Below are positions 17,122 to 25,764 of a stretch of DNA of 38,005 bases, piece by piece (positions within the stretch are counted from its first letter, which is position 1; every line of letters starts with the position of its first letter). Location of the stretch: contig JAJFHT010000145.1 in NCBI GenBank assembly GCA_021775495.1, positions 1-38,005 on the forward strand, in the 5' to 3' direction. The notes beneath the pieces are model-generated. The model was not told the origin of the DNA. It worked only from the letters and a program-made list of their open reading frames with translations, and searched no databases. Made by a program: the position numbers and the translations under genes. The DNA comes from Hyphomicrobiales bacterium (lineage in GTDB: Bacteria; Pseudomonadota; Alphaproteobacteria; Rhizobiales; Rhizobiaceae).

Positions 17122-18115
17122 GGAAGTTCCCTTCTTCAGATTCCGTTATCCGGTGAGTCGAGATGAATGTATCGAGATCGCCACGGTCCGGCATGGCCGG
17201 GGCACAGCCGACCCTGCCGACGACGATTGCCGCGCTGGCCGACCCCTGTTGAACGCAATCGGCCAGCGGCATCCGTTGTGCCAATCCGGCAACCAGCGCG
17301 CCCATGAAGGCGTCTCCGGCGCCGAACGGTTTGAGTGCGCTGACCGGGAATATTCCGGTCTGGAATGATCCGCCTGGAGTGAATGTTATGGAGCCCAGTT
17401 CGCCCATCTTGTAGATGACGATCGCAGCGCCCGACCCGGCAAGTTGTTCGGCAAAGGCCAGACCCTTGTCCTTGCCGCCGGCCATCACACCGAATTCATC
17501 GTCATTGCCGACAATAATATCGCTGTATCCGGCTGCCCTTTCGTAGACAGAAGCCGCCTCCTGCATCGATGTCCAAGTGTAAGGCCGGTAATCAATGTCG
17601 AAGATAACCGGTAACCCGTCCTTGCGAGCCAATTCGAACGCTTTGAAAGTTGCGTCCCGGGATGGGTTTCTCGCCAATACAGTGCCGGTGGTGATCAGGC
17701 CACCATAGGAAGAATAGTCGACGGCAGAGATATCGCCGTCGTTCATTTCGAAATCAGCAGCGCCGTTGCGGTAGATTACCGATTGATGATCTTCAACGCG
17801 GCTTTCAGCAATGGCGAATGAGTTTCGTGCCTCGCCACCAACCGACCTGACATGTGTTGTGTCCACGTTGTAGTGCGTGAGCCTGTTGCGGGCCAACCTT
17901 CCAATCGCGTCGTCCGACACAGCCGTTACCAGCGATGCTCTCCCACCGAGCTTGATGATGCCAACTGCAATATTTGCCGATGAACCGCCCAAGTCGGTCA
18001 CAAATCCTGTTGCATCCTCGATCCTGGTGCCCGGAGGGTCAGGATAAATGTCGACACCGGCGCGGCCGATGACAACAAAATTGTTCCGCTCGAGCCGTTT
18101 CAGTACGTCTCCCAC
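17102..18115 (-). CDS. iolC: 5-dehydro-2-deoxygluconokinase
   Basis: IolC phosphorylates 2-deoxy-5-keto-D-gluconate. The 337-residue PfkB-family (ribokinase-like) kinase starts with NNFVVIGRAGVDIYPDPPGTRIED, has the substrate-binding LGGSSANIAVGIIKLGG motif, and ends with the PfkB signature LKPFGAGDAFMGALVAGLAQ, whose GAGD holds the catalytic aspartate. The start chosen is GTG at 18115, with AAGGG about 9 nt upstream, only 1 nt after the iolD stop. The longer open frame upstream runs inside iolD and lacks homology. The C-terminus overlaps iolB by 20 nt. Confidence 0.94.
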   Translation of the reverse strand: MGDVLKRLERNNFVVIGRAGVDIYPDPPGTRIEDATGFVTDLGGSSANIAVGIIKLGGRASLVTAVSDDAIGRLARNRLTHYNVDTTHVRSVGGEARNSFAIAESRVEDHQSVIYRNGAADFEMNDGDISAVDYSSYGGLITTGTVLARNPSRDATFKAFELARKDGLPVIFDIDYRPYTWTSMQEAASVYERAAGYSDIIVGNDDEFGVMAGGKDKGLAFAEQLAGSGAAIVIYKMGELGSITFTPGGSFQTGIFPVSALKPFGAGDAFMGALVAGLAQRMPLADCVQQGSASAAIVVGRVGCAPAMPDRGDLDTFISTHRITESEEGNFHAHSSI

Positions 18116-18116
18116 G

Positions 18117-19976
18117 TCAGATACCCTTGCGCTGCCTTTTGCGACCTTCTTCCCACTCGATATGAGCGGCGTGAACGTCCTTGCTGTCGCTGATATGCGG
18201 CGTGCCGACCTCCCACCAGGCATGGCCTTCGTCGGTCCAGCCTTCATAGGCATCGACTTTCATGCAGATGACGTAGGTGCGGTCACTTTCGCGGGCGCGC
18301 TCGAAAGCCAGTTTTAACTCGTCGATCGAGCCAACGGTCTCTGCGTTTGCACCAAGCGAGCGTGCATGGGATTCGAAATCAACCGCAAACGGTTCGACCG
18401 CCAGGTTGCAGTCGCTGATGAGGTTGTTGAATGATGTGTTGCCGGTGTTGTTCTGCAATTTGTTGATCACGGCGAAACCGCCATTGTCGCAGACGACAAT
18501 AATCAGTTTCCGGCCGGACAAGACCGAAGAGTAGATGTCGGAGTTCAACATCAGATAGGAACCGTCACCGACAAAGACGATGGTATTGGCTTCCGGTTCG
18601 TTTTCCATCTGCGCCATGCGCGCGCCCCAGGCACCGGCAATTTCGTAGCCCATGCAGGAGAAACCGAATTCGACGTCGACGGAGCCGATTGATTTGGTGC
18701 GCCAGTTTGCGGTTACCTCGGCCGGCAAGCCGCCGGCGGCGGAGACGACACGGTCTTTGTCGCCGCAAACATCATTTACCGCGCCGATCACCTGAGCATA
18801 GGACAGAGGCCGATTGCCAGGGCGGATGTTTTGCCCGACATATCCGATCCAGGCATCCCGTTCCTTTGCCGCGGTGTCTTTCCATGTGGGAGGAGTGCGG
18901 TAGCCTTCGAGTGCGTCCTGCATTTTCTCGAGGCAAACCTTTGCGTCACCGACGACCGGCATCGACAGATGTTTTCCTGCATCGTGGCGGCCGACATTTA
19001 TCGAAATGATCTTTGCGTCCGGATCGAAGGCGGTCCAGGAACCGGTAGTGAAATCCTGCAATCTTGTACCGATAGCCAGGATGACATCGGCTTTTTCCGC
19101 CAGATTGTTGGCCGAATTAGATCCGGTAACACCAATTGGTCCCAGATTCAGCGCATCATCATGCAGCAGGTTGGCGCGTCCAGCGATGGTTTCAACAACC
19201 GGGATATTGTGCGTTCTGGCGAAATCAGCCAGTTCGGCGGTCGCCAGGCTATATTGCACCCCGCCACCCGCGATGATCAGCGGTCGCTCCGCAGATTTCA
19301 GCAAACCGGCAGCGTTTGAGATTTCGATGTCATCAGGGCTTTGCCTGCGGATAAAGTGGGTCCGCGGCTCAAAGAACTGCGCCGGATAGTCGTAGGTCCA
19401 ACCCTGCACGTCCTGAGGCAGACCGAGAAAAGCCGGTCCGCAATCAGCGGGATCCAACAGTGTCGCGATCGCTGCGGGCAGGGACTGGATAATCTGTGCC
19501 GGATGGCCGACCCGATCCCAAAACCTGGTCACGCAGCGGAAAGCATCATTGACCGATATTGACGGGTTGTGAAAATGCTCGACCTGCTGCAGCACAGGAT
19601 CGGGCAATCGCGTTGCGAAGGTGTCGCCGCACAACATAAGCAAGGGCAACCGATTGGTGTGGGCGATGCCGGCGGAAGTCAGCATGTTCGTTGTGCCAGG
19701 TCCAGCCGAGGAACTGGCGAACATGAAGCGGCGGCGCAGTTTCTGCTTGGCGTACCCGATTGCAGCCATTGCCATCGACTGTTCATTCTGACCTCGCCAG
19801 ACGGGCAATTCCTCGCGATGCTGATAAAGCGCTTCGCCAAGACATGTCACGTTGCCATGACCAAAAATCGCAAACCCGCCGGCGCACAATCGTGTGGTCT
19901 TGCCGTCTATTTCGATATGCTGATTGGCCAGATGCCGAACCAATGCCTGTGCCATGGTCAGTTTGATTGTCTGCAT
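18117..19976 (-). CDS. iolD: 3D-(3,5/4)-trihydroxycyclohexane-1,2-dione hydrolase
   Basis: IolD opens the ring of trihydroxycyclohexane-1,2-dione to 5-deoxy-glucuronate. The 619-residue thiamine-diphosphate enzyme has the N-terminal Pyr domain (GHGNVTCLGEALYQ, with RRRFMFASSSAGPGTTNMLTSAG), the central domain (ERPLIIAGGGVQYS) and the C-terminal PP domain with the ThDP motif beginning GDGSYLML and ending near VVCDNGGFAVINKLQ. The ATG at 19976 has AAAGG 8 nt upstream; a longer frame adds 13 unlikely residues. It is the first gene of the minus-strand iol operon. Its promoter must lie in the 19977-20147 gap, which also carries the LacI-type palindrome. Confidence 0.95.
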   Translation of the reverse strand: MQTIKLTMAQALVRHLANQHIEIDGKTTRLCAGGFAIFGHGNVTCLGEALYQHREELPVWRGQNEQSMAMAAIGYAKQKLRRRFMFASSSAGPGTTNMLTSAGIAHTNRLPLLMLCGDTFATRLPDPVLQQVEHFHNPSISVNDAFRCVTRFWDRVGHPAQIIQSLPAAIATLLDPADCGPAFLGLPQDVQGWTYDYPAQFFEPRTHFIRRQSPDDIEISNAAGLLKSAERPLIIAGGGVQYSLATAELADFARTHNIPVVETIAGRANLLHDDALNLGPIGVTGSNSANNLAEKADVILAIGTRLQDFTTGSWTAFDPDAKIISINVGRHDAGKHLSMPVVGDAKVCLEKMQDALEGYRTPPTWKDTAAKERDAWIGYVGQNIRPGNRPLSYAQVIGAVNDVCGDKDRVVSAAGGLPAEVTANWRTKSIGSVDVEFGFSCMGYEIAGAWGARMAQMENEPEANTIVFVGDGSYLMLNSDIYSSVLSGRKLIIVVCDNGGFAVINKLQNNTGNTSFNNLISDCNLAVEPFAVDFESHARSLGANAETVGSIDELKLAFERARESDRTYVICMKVDAYEGWTDEGHAWWEVGTPHISDSKDVHAAHIEWEEGRKRQRKGI

Positions 19977-20113
19977 TGTGTTTGCCTTTGCGGGATTGGC
20001 AGAGCCGGGCAACACCGCCGTCCGGAACGTGTGAATCTGTGACTTCGGAAGCGAAATTCATTCTTGTGCGCTTCCAACGACGCCGACACCATGATAAACG
20101 CATCGAATATCAT

Positions 20114-20127
20114 TGCAAGCGGTTGCA
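20114..20127. promoter_or_regulatory. LacI-family operator candidate in the divergent iolD/dehydrogenase gap
   Basis: The 14-mer TGCAAGCGGTTGCA is a palindrome (TGCAA and TTGCA arms around a central CG), the classic form of a LacI/GalR-family operator. The identical 14-mer occurs upstream of the local LacI-family gene at 24452-24465. It lies 138 nt upstream of iolD and 20 nt before the dehydrogenase start, so one bound dimer could control both directions. Confidence 0.75.
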
Positions 20128-20147
20128 AAAATCTTTGGAGCAAACAG

Positions 20148-21263
20148 GTGACAAATATCGGAATCGGAATGATTGGCGGCGGTTACATGGGCAAAGCCCA
20201 CTCCGTTGCCCTGAATGCCGTCGGCGCGGTTTTTGATACCGGATTGCGGCCGGTCTGCGAAATGATCTGTACAACAACGGAGGCCGGCGCGGCCGAAAAA
20301 GCGAGAACCTTCGACTTTCATCGCTCAACGGCAAACTGGAAAGTCCTGGTCGAGGACCCGAAGGTCGAAGCTGTCTACATTGCCTCACCGCAGGAAACAC
20401 ACCTCGAAATCGCTCTGGCTGCTTTCGCGCTGGGCAAACCGGTGTTCTGCGAAAAGCCGCTGGGAGCGACATTGGAAGACAGCCGGGCGATGGCAGCGGA
20501 AGCCGAGAAGGCGGGTGTCACCAATATGATGGGTTTTAACTACATCCGAACCCCGGCATCGCAACTTGCCCGGGAGATCATCGCGTCGGGAGAAATCGGC
20601 GAGGTGACCTATTTTCGCGGGGAACATACCGAGGATTTTTTCTCCGATCCCGAAAGCCCTGCAACCTGGCGGACGACCGGGCGTTCCAACGGCACCATGG
20701 GCGATCTTGCACCGCATATGATCAATGCCGCCCTTGGATTGATCGGACCGGTATCGTCACTGATTGCCGATATCGAAACGGTTCACAAGGAGCGACCGGG
20801 GGAAAACGGCCGGGAGGCCGTGACGAATGATGATCAGGGACAGTTTCTTTGCCGGTTCGAAAACGGTGCCATGGGCATGCTCTATTTCAGCCGCATCGCG
20901 ACCGGTCGAAAAATGGGATATATTTACGAGGTCTTCGGCACAAAGGGCGCCATTCGTTTCGATCAGGAGGACCAAAACGCCCTTTGGCTCTACAATGGCG
21001 ATGCGAAGCCTGACCGTGAGGGTTTCACCAAAATCCTGACGGGGCCGAGGCATCCAGACTATCTGGCCTTCTGTCAGGGCCCCGGTCACGGGACCGGCTA
21101 TCAGGATCAGATCATTATCGAGGCCAAAGATTTCCTTCAGGCCATCGAGACGGGACAGGCGGTCTGGCCGACTTTTCAGGATGGACTCATGGTCCACGAA
21201 GTTGTTGAAGCCTGCTGGCGCTCGCATGAACAGAAACGCTGGGTCTCCATCAGTGACCTTTGA
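20148..21263 (+). CDS. Gfo/Idh/MocA family oxidoreductase (probable inositol dehydrogenase)
   Basis: A 371-residue NAD(P)-dependent dehydrogenase. The Rossmann fold opens with GIGMIGGGYMGKAHSVAL. It carries AVYIASPQETHLEIALAAFALGKPVFCEKPLG, whose EKP lysine is the catalytic lysine of the family, and a C-terminal sheet (FENGAMGMLYFSRIATGRKMGYIYEVFGTKGAIRFDQED). The start is GTG at 20148, with GGAG 7 nt upstream; the operator palindrome lies just before it. Divergence from iolD and an IolE-like neighbour suggest oxidation of myo-, scyllo- or chiro-inositol, or of an inosose, but the substrate is not readable from sequence. A second member of the family follows two genes later. Confidence 0.88.
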   Translation: MTNIGIGMIGGGYMGKAHSVALNAVGAVFDTGLRPVCEMICTTTEAGAAEKARTFDFHRSTANWKVLVEDPKVEAVYIASPQETHLEIALAAFALGKPVFCEKPLGATLEDSRAMAAEAEKAGVTNMMGFNYIRTPASQLAREIIASGEIGEVTYFRGEHTEDFFSDPESPATWRTTGRSNGTMGDLAPHMINAALGLIGPVSSLIADIETVHKERPGENGREAVTNDDQGQFLCRFENGAMGMLYFSRIATGRKMGYIYEVFGTKGAIRFDQEDQNALWLYNGDAKPDREGFTKILTGPRHPDYLAFCQGPGHGTGYQDQIIIEAKDFLQAIETGQAVWPTFQDGLMVHEVVEACWRSHEQKRWVSISDL

Positions 21264-21291
21264 ATATCAAGTTAACTCTCGGTGATGTTGC

Positions 21292-22185
21292 ATGACGATA
21301 CGAATTGGAAATGCCCCCTGTTCCTGGGGTGTGGAATTTGCTGACGATCCACGAAACCCGGCCTGGGAGCGGGTTCTGGATGAGTGCAAGACTGCCGGTT
21401 ACACTGGCATTGAACTCGGTCCGGTGGGGTATATGCCGGAGGATCCGGCCCGTCTTGGTGACGCCTTGCAGCAGCGCGGGCTCGAGTTGATCGGCGGTGT
21501 GGTTTTTCGCCCGTTTCACGACAGCCAAAAATGGAGCGATGTGCTGGATGGCGCGGTGCGTACCTGCAAAGCTCTGGTTTCGCACGGCGCTCAGCATCTC
21601 GTTCTGATCGACTCGATTTCGCCTCGGCGGGCGCCAACGGCCGGCCGGCCGGCCGAAGCCGAGCAGATGGCGCCGGCAGAGTGGTCAGAATACGTTGAGC
21701 GCATCCGGACCATCGCAAAACTGGGATCCGAGGAATACGGACTGACCGTCGAGATACATCCGCATGCGGCCGGGTTCATCGATTTCGAACCCGAGGTGGA
21801 ACGGTTGCTTGAGGAGATCGATGACGGTCTGCTGAACATCTGCATCGACACTGGGCATTGCACCTATGCCGGATTTGATCCGATACCCTTCATGCGGCGG
21901 CACATGGACCGCATTACATATGTTCATTTCAAAAACACCGACGCGAAGGTGAAGGCGGACGTAATTGCCAATCGTACCGGGTTCTATGAGGCCTGTGGCG
22001 ACGGGATTTTCTGCAATCTGAGTGATGGCGAGGTCGACTTCCCGGCAGTTCGCCAGTTGCTCATCGACCAGGGGTATAACGGCTGGTGCACTGTCGAGCA
22101 GGACTGCGATCCGGCCGGCGACACATCACCGATTGATGATGCCCGAGCCAACCGCGAATATCTCGCATCCATCGGATTCAATTGA
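21292..22185 (+). CDS. TIM-barrel sugar isomerase/dehydratase, IolE/IolI-like
   Basis: A 297-residue xylose-isomerase-like TIM-barrel protein. The opening RIGNAPCSWGVEF and the metal-binding pattern are those of inosose dehydratases and inosose isomerases: LVLIDSIS, LTVEIHPHAAGFID, ICIDTGHCTYAGFDP, YVHFKNTD and WCTVEQD near the C-terminus. Since no other IolE candidate is present, it probably dehydrates 2-keto-myo-inositol to the diketone used by IolD. It could instead be an IolI-type isomerase or act on a different ketocyclitol. It lies 28 nt after the first dehydrogenase and 11 nt before the second, so the three are one operon. Confidence 0.82.
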   Translation: MTIRIGNAPCSWGVEFADDPRNPAWERVLDECKTAGYTGIELGPVGYMPEDPARLGDALQQRGLELIGGVVFRPFHDSQKWSDVLDGAVRTCKALVSHGAQHLVLIDSISPRRAPTAGRPAEAEQMAPAEWSEYVERIRTIAKLGSEEYGLTVEIHPHAAGFIDFEPEVERLLEEIDDGLLNICIDTGHCTYAGFDPIPFMRRHMDRITYVHFKNTDAKVKADVIANRTGFYEACGDGIFCNLSDGEVDFPAVRQLLIDQGYNGWCTVEQDCDPAGDTSPIDDARANREYLASIGFN

Positions 22186-22196
22186 GTGGCAACAAG

Positions 22197-23363
22197 ATGA
22201 CAAAACTGAACTGGGCAATGATCGGAGGCGGTGAGGGCAGTCAGATTGGGCCGGTACATCGTATCGCGGCCAATATGGATGGCCGCTTTGAAATGGTAGC
22301 GGGAGCGCTGGATGCGGATCCGGACCGCGGCCGTGATTTCGCGCGGCGGCTGGGCATTTCCGCAGACCGCTCCTATGGCAACTGGCAGGAAATGCTGGCA
22401 GGTGAAAGTAATCGTGACGACCGGGTGGATCTGGTCACCGTGGCAACGCCGAATGCAACCCATTTTGAAATCAGCAAAGCCTTCCTGGAAGCCGGTTTTG
22501 ATGTGCTTTGCGAAAAGCCGATGACCATGACCGTTGAAGAGGGAGAGGAGATCGTCAAGATCGCAGAGGCCAGCGGACGCGTCTGTGCCGTCAATTACGG
22601 TTACTCCGGATACCCTCTTGTTCGTCACATGCGGGCGATGGTCAAACGCGGAGATATCGGCCGGGTTCGCCTTGTCAAAGCCGAGTTTGCGCACGGGTTT
22701 CATGCGGATGCGGAGGATGCCAACAATCCGCGTGTCCGGTGGCGTTATGATCCGGCGCAGGCAGGGACGTCTGCGGTTTTCGCCGATTGCGGAATCCATG
22801 CGCTGCACATGGCCAGTTTTACTGCAAACCAGGACGTAACGACGCTGTCAGCCGATTTCGTATCCTGCCTGAACAGCCGGGAACTGGAAGACGATGCGAT
22901 GATCAATTTTCGCATGGATGGCGGCGCGGTCGGCCGGTTGTGGACCAGCGCGGTTGCCATCGGCCGCATGCACGGTCTCAACATTCAGATATTTGGCGAA
23001 AAGGGCGGCCTGAAGTGGGCTCAGGAGCAACCAAACCAATTGTACCACACTGCCTTGAACGAACCGGTTCGGGTGTTGGAAAGAGGCGGCCCGAATTTGT
23101 CGCCCGAGGCCGATCGTGGTTCGCGGGTGGCGATAGGTCATGCCGAGGGCATGCCGGTGGCGTTCGCCAACATCTATCTTGACCTCGCGGAGGTGATCAC
23201 ATCGCGCAAGGCCGGCCGCGAGCCGGATGCCGCGGCGATGCACTATCCAAAAGCTGTGGACGGCCTGCGCTCGATGGCCGCGGTCCACGCCGCGGTTCAA
23301 TCGGCCGCCAGCAATGGTGCCTGGACGGATGCACGTCCGCCGTCGCTGCGCACGCCGAAATAA
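22197..23363 (+). CDS. Second Gfo/Idh/MocA family oxidoreductase
   Basis: A 388-residue NAD(P)-dependent dehydrogenase of the same superfamily as 20148-21263 but from a different subgroup. The nucleotide motif is WAMIGGGEGSQIGPVHRIAA, followed by LVTVATPNATHFEISKAFLEAGFDVLCEKPMTMT with the catalytic lysine. AVNYGYSGYPLVRHMR and FADCGIHALHMASF line the usual substrate side. The start at ATG 22197 is chosen over a TTG at 22182 that overlaps the previous stop; both leave the fold intact. It ends 2 nt before the convergent LacI-family gene. Its place in the iol set suggests a second inositol isomer or keto-intermediate, perhaps scyllo- or chiro-inositol. Confidence 0.87.
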   Translation: MTKLNWAMIGGGEGSQIGPVHRIAANMDGRFEMVAGALDADPDRGRDFARRLGISADRSYGNWQEMLAGESNRDDRVDLVTVATPNATHFEISKAFLEAGFDVLCEKPMTMTVEEGEEIVKIAEASGRVCAVNYGYSGYPLVRHMRAMVKRGDIGRVRLVKAEFAHGFHADAEDANNPRVRWRYDPAQAGTSAVFADCGIHALHMASFTANQDVTTLSADFVSCLNSRELEDDAMINFRMDGGAVGRLWTSAVAIGRMHGLNIQIFGEKGGLKWAQEQPNQLYHTALNEPVRVLERGGPNLSPEADRGSRVAIGHAEGMPVAFANIYLDLAEVITSRKAGREPDAAAMHYPKAVDGLRSMAAVHAAVQSAASNGAWTDARPPSLRTPK

Positions 23364-23365
23364 AA

Positions 23366-24361
23366 TCAGACGCTTTTCAGCGTCTGCCGTTCGACAATGG
23401 TGCAAGGAAAGAGCCGTTTTTCAGGGGTTCGTTCGTGGTCGTTGACCATCGAGACGACCAAATCGACTGAACTCAGGATGATGTCGCGCGTCGGCTGGCG
23501 CACGGTGGTAAGCCCATAGGCCTCCCATTCGGACATCTTCATGTCATTGAAACCGATGAAGCCCAGTTCTTCCGGAATGTTAATGCCGCGACCACGGGCT
23601 GCGTCCATCGCGCCCATACAGATGAGGTCATCGCCGCAGAACACAGCATCGACTTTCTTTTCATCCAGCAAAGCGTTCATGACCACCTTGCCGGCATCGT
23701 AGGTATAATCATCGGCATAGCGCATGTCGGCTGGTACCAGGCCCGCTTTCTTCAGGCCATCGAGGAAACCGGCTCCGCGGTCCTGCGCCGAACTTGAGCT
23801 TTCGGGCCCACCCAGAAAGGCGATGGATCGATAACCATGCTGTAACAGGGTTTCGACCGCCATTTCACCGGAACGTCGGTTGTCGATCCCCACGACATGA
23901 ATATCGACATCGGATGAGATACGGCCAAATGCATGGACAACCGGAACTCCGGCATCCTTGAACGCCTTGGCAAATACCGGTGGCAGCGTCGAGGATGCGA
24001 CCACCACCCCATCGACGCTGTACTGTTTGAGCATCCTTACGGAATGTTGTGGATCGGTTTCATCGCTGAGATTGACGAGCAGGGGGCGCAAGCCCCGCTC
24101 CTGAAGTGCGCGGGTGAAAAGGTCGAACACTTCCAGAAATACCGGATTTTGGAAGTTGTTAGCGACGAGGCCGATCAGGCTGGTGCGACTGGTGGCAAGA
24201 CTGCGGGCAATAAGGCTTGGAGAATAGCCAAGCTCAAGGGCCGCTTTTTCGACCTTCTTGCGGGTCTTGCTGGAGACACTTGCCCCTTCGGTGTAAGCGC
24301 GCGAGACCGCTGATTGGGAAACACCGGCTCTTTCCGCCACCTCTTTGAGAGTTACCGCCAT
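23366..24361 (-). CDS. LacI-family transcriptional regulator of the iol locus
   Basis: A 331-residue LacI/GalR-type regulator. The N-terminal helix-turn-helix is TLKEVAERAGVSQSAVSRAY, followed by the hinge helix region PSLIARSLATSRTSLIGLV. The rest is a periplasmic-binding-protein-like ligand domain (FQNPVFLEVFDLFTRALQERG, VDGVVVASSTLPP, VVGIDNRRSGEMAVETLL, SIAFLGGPE, VDAVFCGDDLICMGAMDAAR, GFIGFNDMKMSEW and LTTVRQPTRDI). The ATG at 24361 gives the family N-terminus, with GGAAA about 9 nt upstream. Identical palindromes lie 91 nt upstream of it and in the iolD/dehydrogenase gap, so it probably controls its own gene and the iol operons, likely as a repressor released by an inositol-derived ligand. 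Confidence 0.92.
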   Translation of the reverse strand: MAVTLKEVAERAGVSQSAVSRAYTEGASVSSKTRKKVEKAALELGYSPSLIARSLATSRTSLIGLVANNFQNPVFLEVFDLFTRALQERGLRPLLVNLSDETDPQHSVRMLKQYSVDGVVVASSTLPPVFAKAFKDAGVPVVHAFGRISSDVDIHVVGIDNRRSGEMAVETLLQHGYRSIAFLGGPESSSSAQDRGAGFLDGLKKAGLVPADMRYADDYTYDAGKVVMNALLDEKKVDAVFCGDDLICMGAMDAARGRGINIPEELGFIGFNDMKMSEWEAYGLTTVRQPTRDIILSSVDLVVSMVNDHERTPEKRLFPCTIVERQTLKSV

Positions 24362-24451
24362 GGCAGCGTTTTCCAATTCGTTTCATTCATCATGCGATCT
24401 TCCAGTCGGTCAGACCGATCTATAGCACCCAACGGGTTCATGCAAAAACAC

Positions 24452-24465
24452 TGCAAGCGGTTGCA
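24452..24465. promoter_or_regulatory. LacI-family operator candidate upstream of the regulator gene
   Basis: A second perfect copy of TGCAAGCGGTTGCA, in the gap between the divergent LacI-family gene and the alpha-hydroxy-acid oxidase gene. The flanks match the first site best in reverse orientation (TGATAT after this site, ATATCA before the other). The position suggests autoregulation and possibly control of the oxidase. Confidence 0.75.
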
Positions 24466-24548
24466 TGATATTTATCTGTCTTGTCGAAACAAATATCCCG
24501 CTGTTCCGTTAAACGGACGGGAATCCTGAGTTTGCAAGATGCAGGAAG

Positions 24549-25757
24549 ATGTGTTCGCATGATCAAATTTCAGAAATCGATAAAACCGCGGAACCGATCG
24601 ACGTGAATATGCGGGAATCACTGACTATTGAAGATCTGCGGAGGCGCGCGCAACGGCGCGTTCCGCGCATGTTTTACGACTATGTCGAAGCCGGTTCGTG
24701 GAGCGAGTCGACACGTGACGCCAACATCGCAGACCTTGCGGACATTGTTTTTCGCCAACGCGTTGCCGTGGACATCTCAACCCGTGACCTGACGGCCAAT
24801 ATGCTGGGTCAGGAATTCAGCTTGCCGATCGGTCTCGCCCCGGTTGGGCTGACCGGCATGCAGTACCCGGATGGGGAAATCCACTCCGCACAGGCTGCCA
24901 AAGCGGCCGGTATTCCCTATGTCCTGTCCTCCATGAGCGTTTGCTCGATTGAGGATGTGGCATCAACCGTTCGATCTCCATTCTGGTTCCAGCTTTATGT
25001 GATGCGTGATCGCGGGTTCACGGAAGGCCTGATCAGTCGCGCCGAGGCGGCCGGCTGCAAGGTGCTTGTGTTGACCCTCGATCTCCCGATTATGGGGCAG
25101 CGCCACGCGGATATTCGCAATGGTCTCGGCAGCAAAGGGATATCAGTGCGCAATCTGCTCAACGTTGCAACAAAGCCACAATGGCTGGCGGGAATCCTGC
25201 GGACAAAACGCCGGAGCCTGGGCAATCTGGTTGGCCACGTCGACGGTGTGGATGATGCCGCCTCGCTGCGGGAGTGGGTCGGTAAGCAGTTCGATCCCTC
25301 GCTTGACTGGGACGATGTCGCAGCGTTTCGCGCCCGCTGGCCGGGCAAGCTCGTGCTGAAGGGCATACTGGACGAAGATGATGCCCGGCAGGCAGCTGAT
25401 ATAGGTGCCGACGCGATTATCGTTTCCAATCATGGCGGGCGGCAACTTGATGGCGCGCCGTCCTCCATATCAGTCCTCCCGTCGATTGTTGCGGCGGTCG
25501 GCAATCGGGTGGAGGTCTATGTCGACGGCGGCATACGCAGCGGCCAGGATGTCCTCAAAGCGCTTTCTCTTGGTGCACGGGCCGTTTTTGTCGGTCGGGC
25601 TTATACCTATGGGCTTGGCGCTGGAGGCCGAGCCGGCGTGGACAGAGCGATTGAGATTCTCAAAAACGAACTCGACCAGTCGATGGCTTTGACAGGTAAT
25701 CTGTCCGCCCGACGGATTGATTCCAAGACTATCTTTGCGCGCGGTCACCGCGCATAG
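24549..25757 (+). CDS. FMN-dependent alpha-hydroxy-acid oxidase/dehydrogenase (LldD-like)
   Basis: A 402-residue member of the L-lactate dehydrogenase / glycolate oxidase family, which oxidises L-2-hydroxy acids with FMN. Family segments are LTIEDLRRRAQRRVPRMFYDYVEAGS, LPIGLAPVGLTGMQYPDGEIHSAQAAKAAGIPYVLSSMS, PFWFQLYVMRD, VLTLDLPIMGQRHADIRNG, LVLKGILDEDDARQAADIGADAIIVSNHGGRQLDGAPS (with the catalytic histidine) and VYVDGGIRSGQDVLKALSLGARAVFVGR. The start is uncertain: ATG 24549 has AGGA unusually close, while ATG 24609 would remove a nonconserved leader of 20 residues. It is divergent from the LacI-type gene and convergent with the deoR gene. The substrate is unknown; lactate, glycolate or a sugar-acid are possible. 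Confidence 0.88.
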   Translation: MCSHDQISEIDKTAEPIDVNMRESLTIEDLRRRAQRRVPRMFYDYVEAGSWSESTRDANIADLADIVFRQRVAVDISTRDLTANMLGQEFSLPIGLAPVGLTGMQYPDGEIHSAQAAKAAGIPYVLSSMSVCSIEDVASTVRSPFWFQLYVMRDRGFTEGLISRAEAAGCKVLVLTLDLPIMGQRHADIRNGLGSKGISVRNLLNVATKPQWLAGILRTKRRSLGNLVGHVDGVDDAASLREWVGKQFDPSLDWDDVAAFRARWPGKLVLKGILDEDDARQAADIGADAIIVSNHGGRQLDGAPSSISVLPSIVAAVGNRVEVYVDGGIRSGQDVLKALSLGARAVFVGRAYTYGLGAGGRAGVDRAIEILKNELDQSMALTGNLSARRIDSKTIFARGHRA

Positions 25758-25764
25758 GCTGCGC

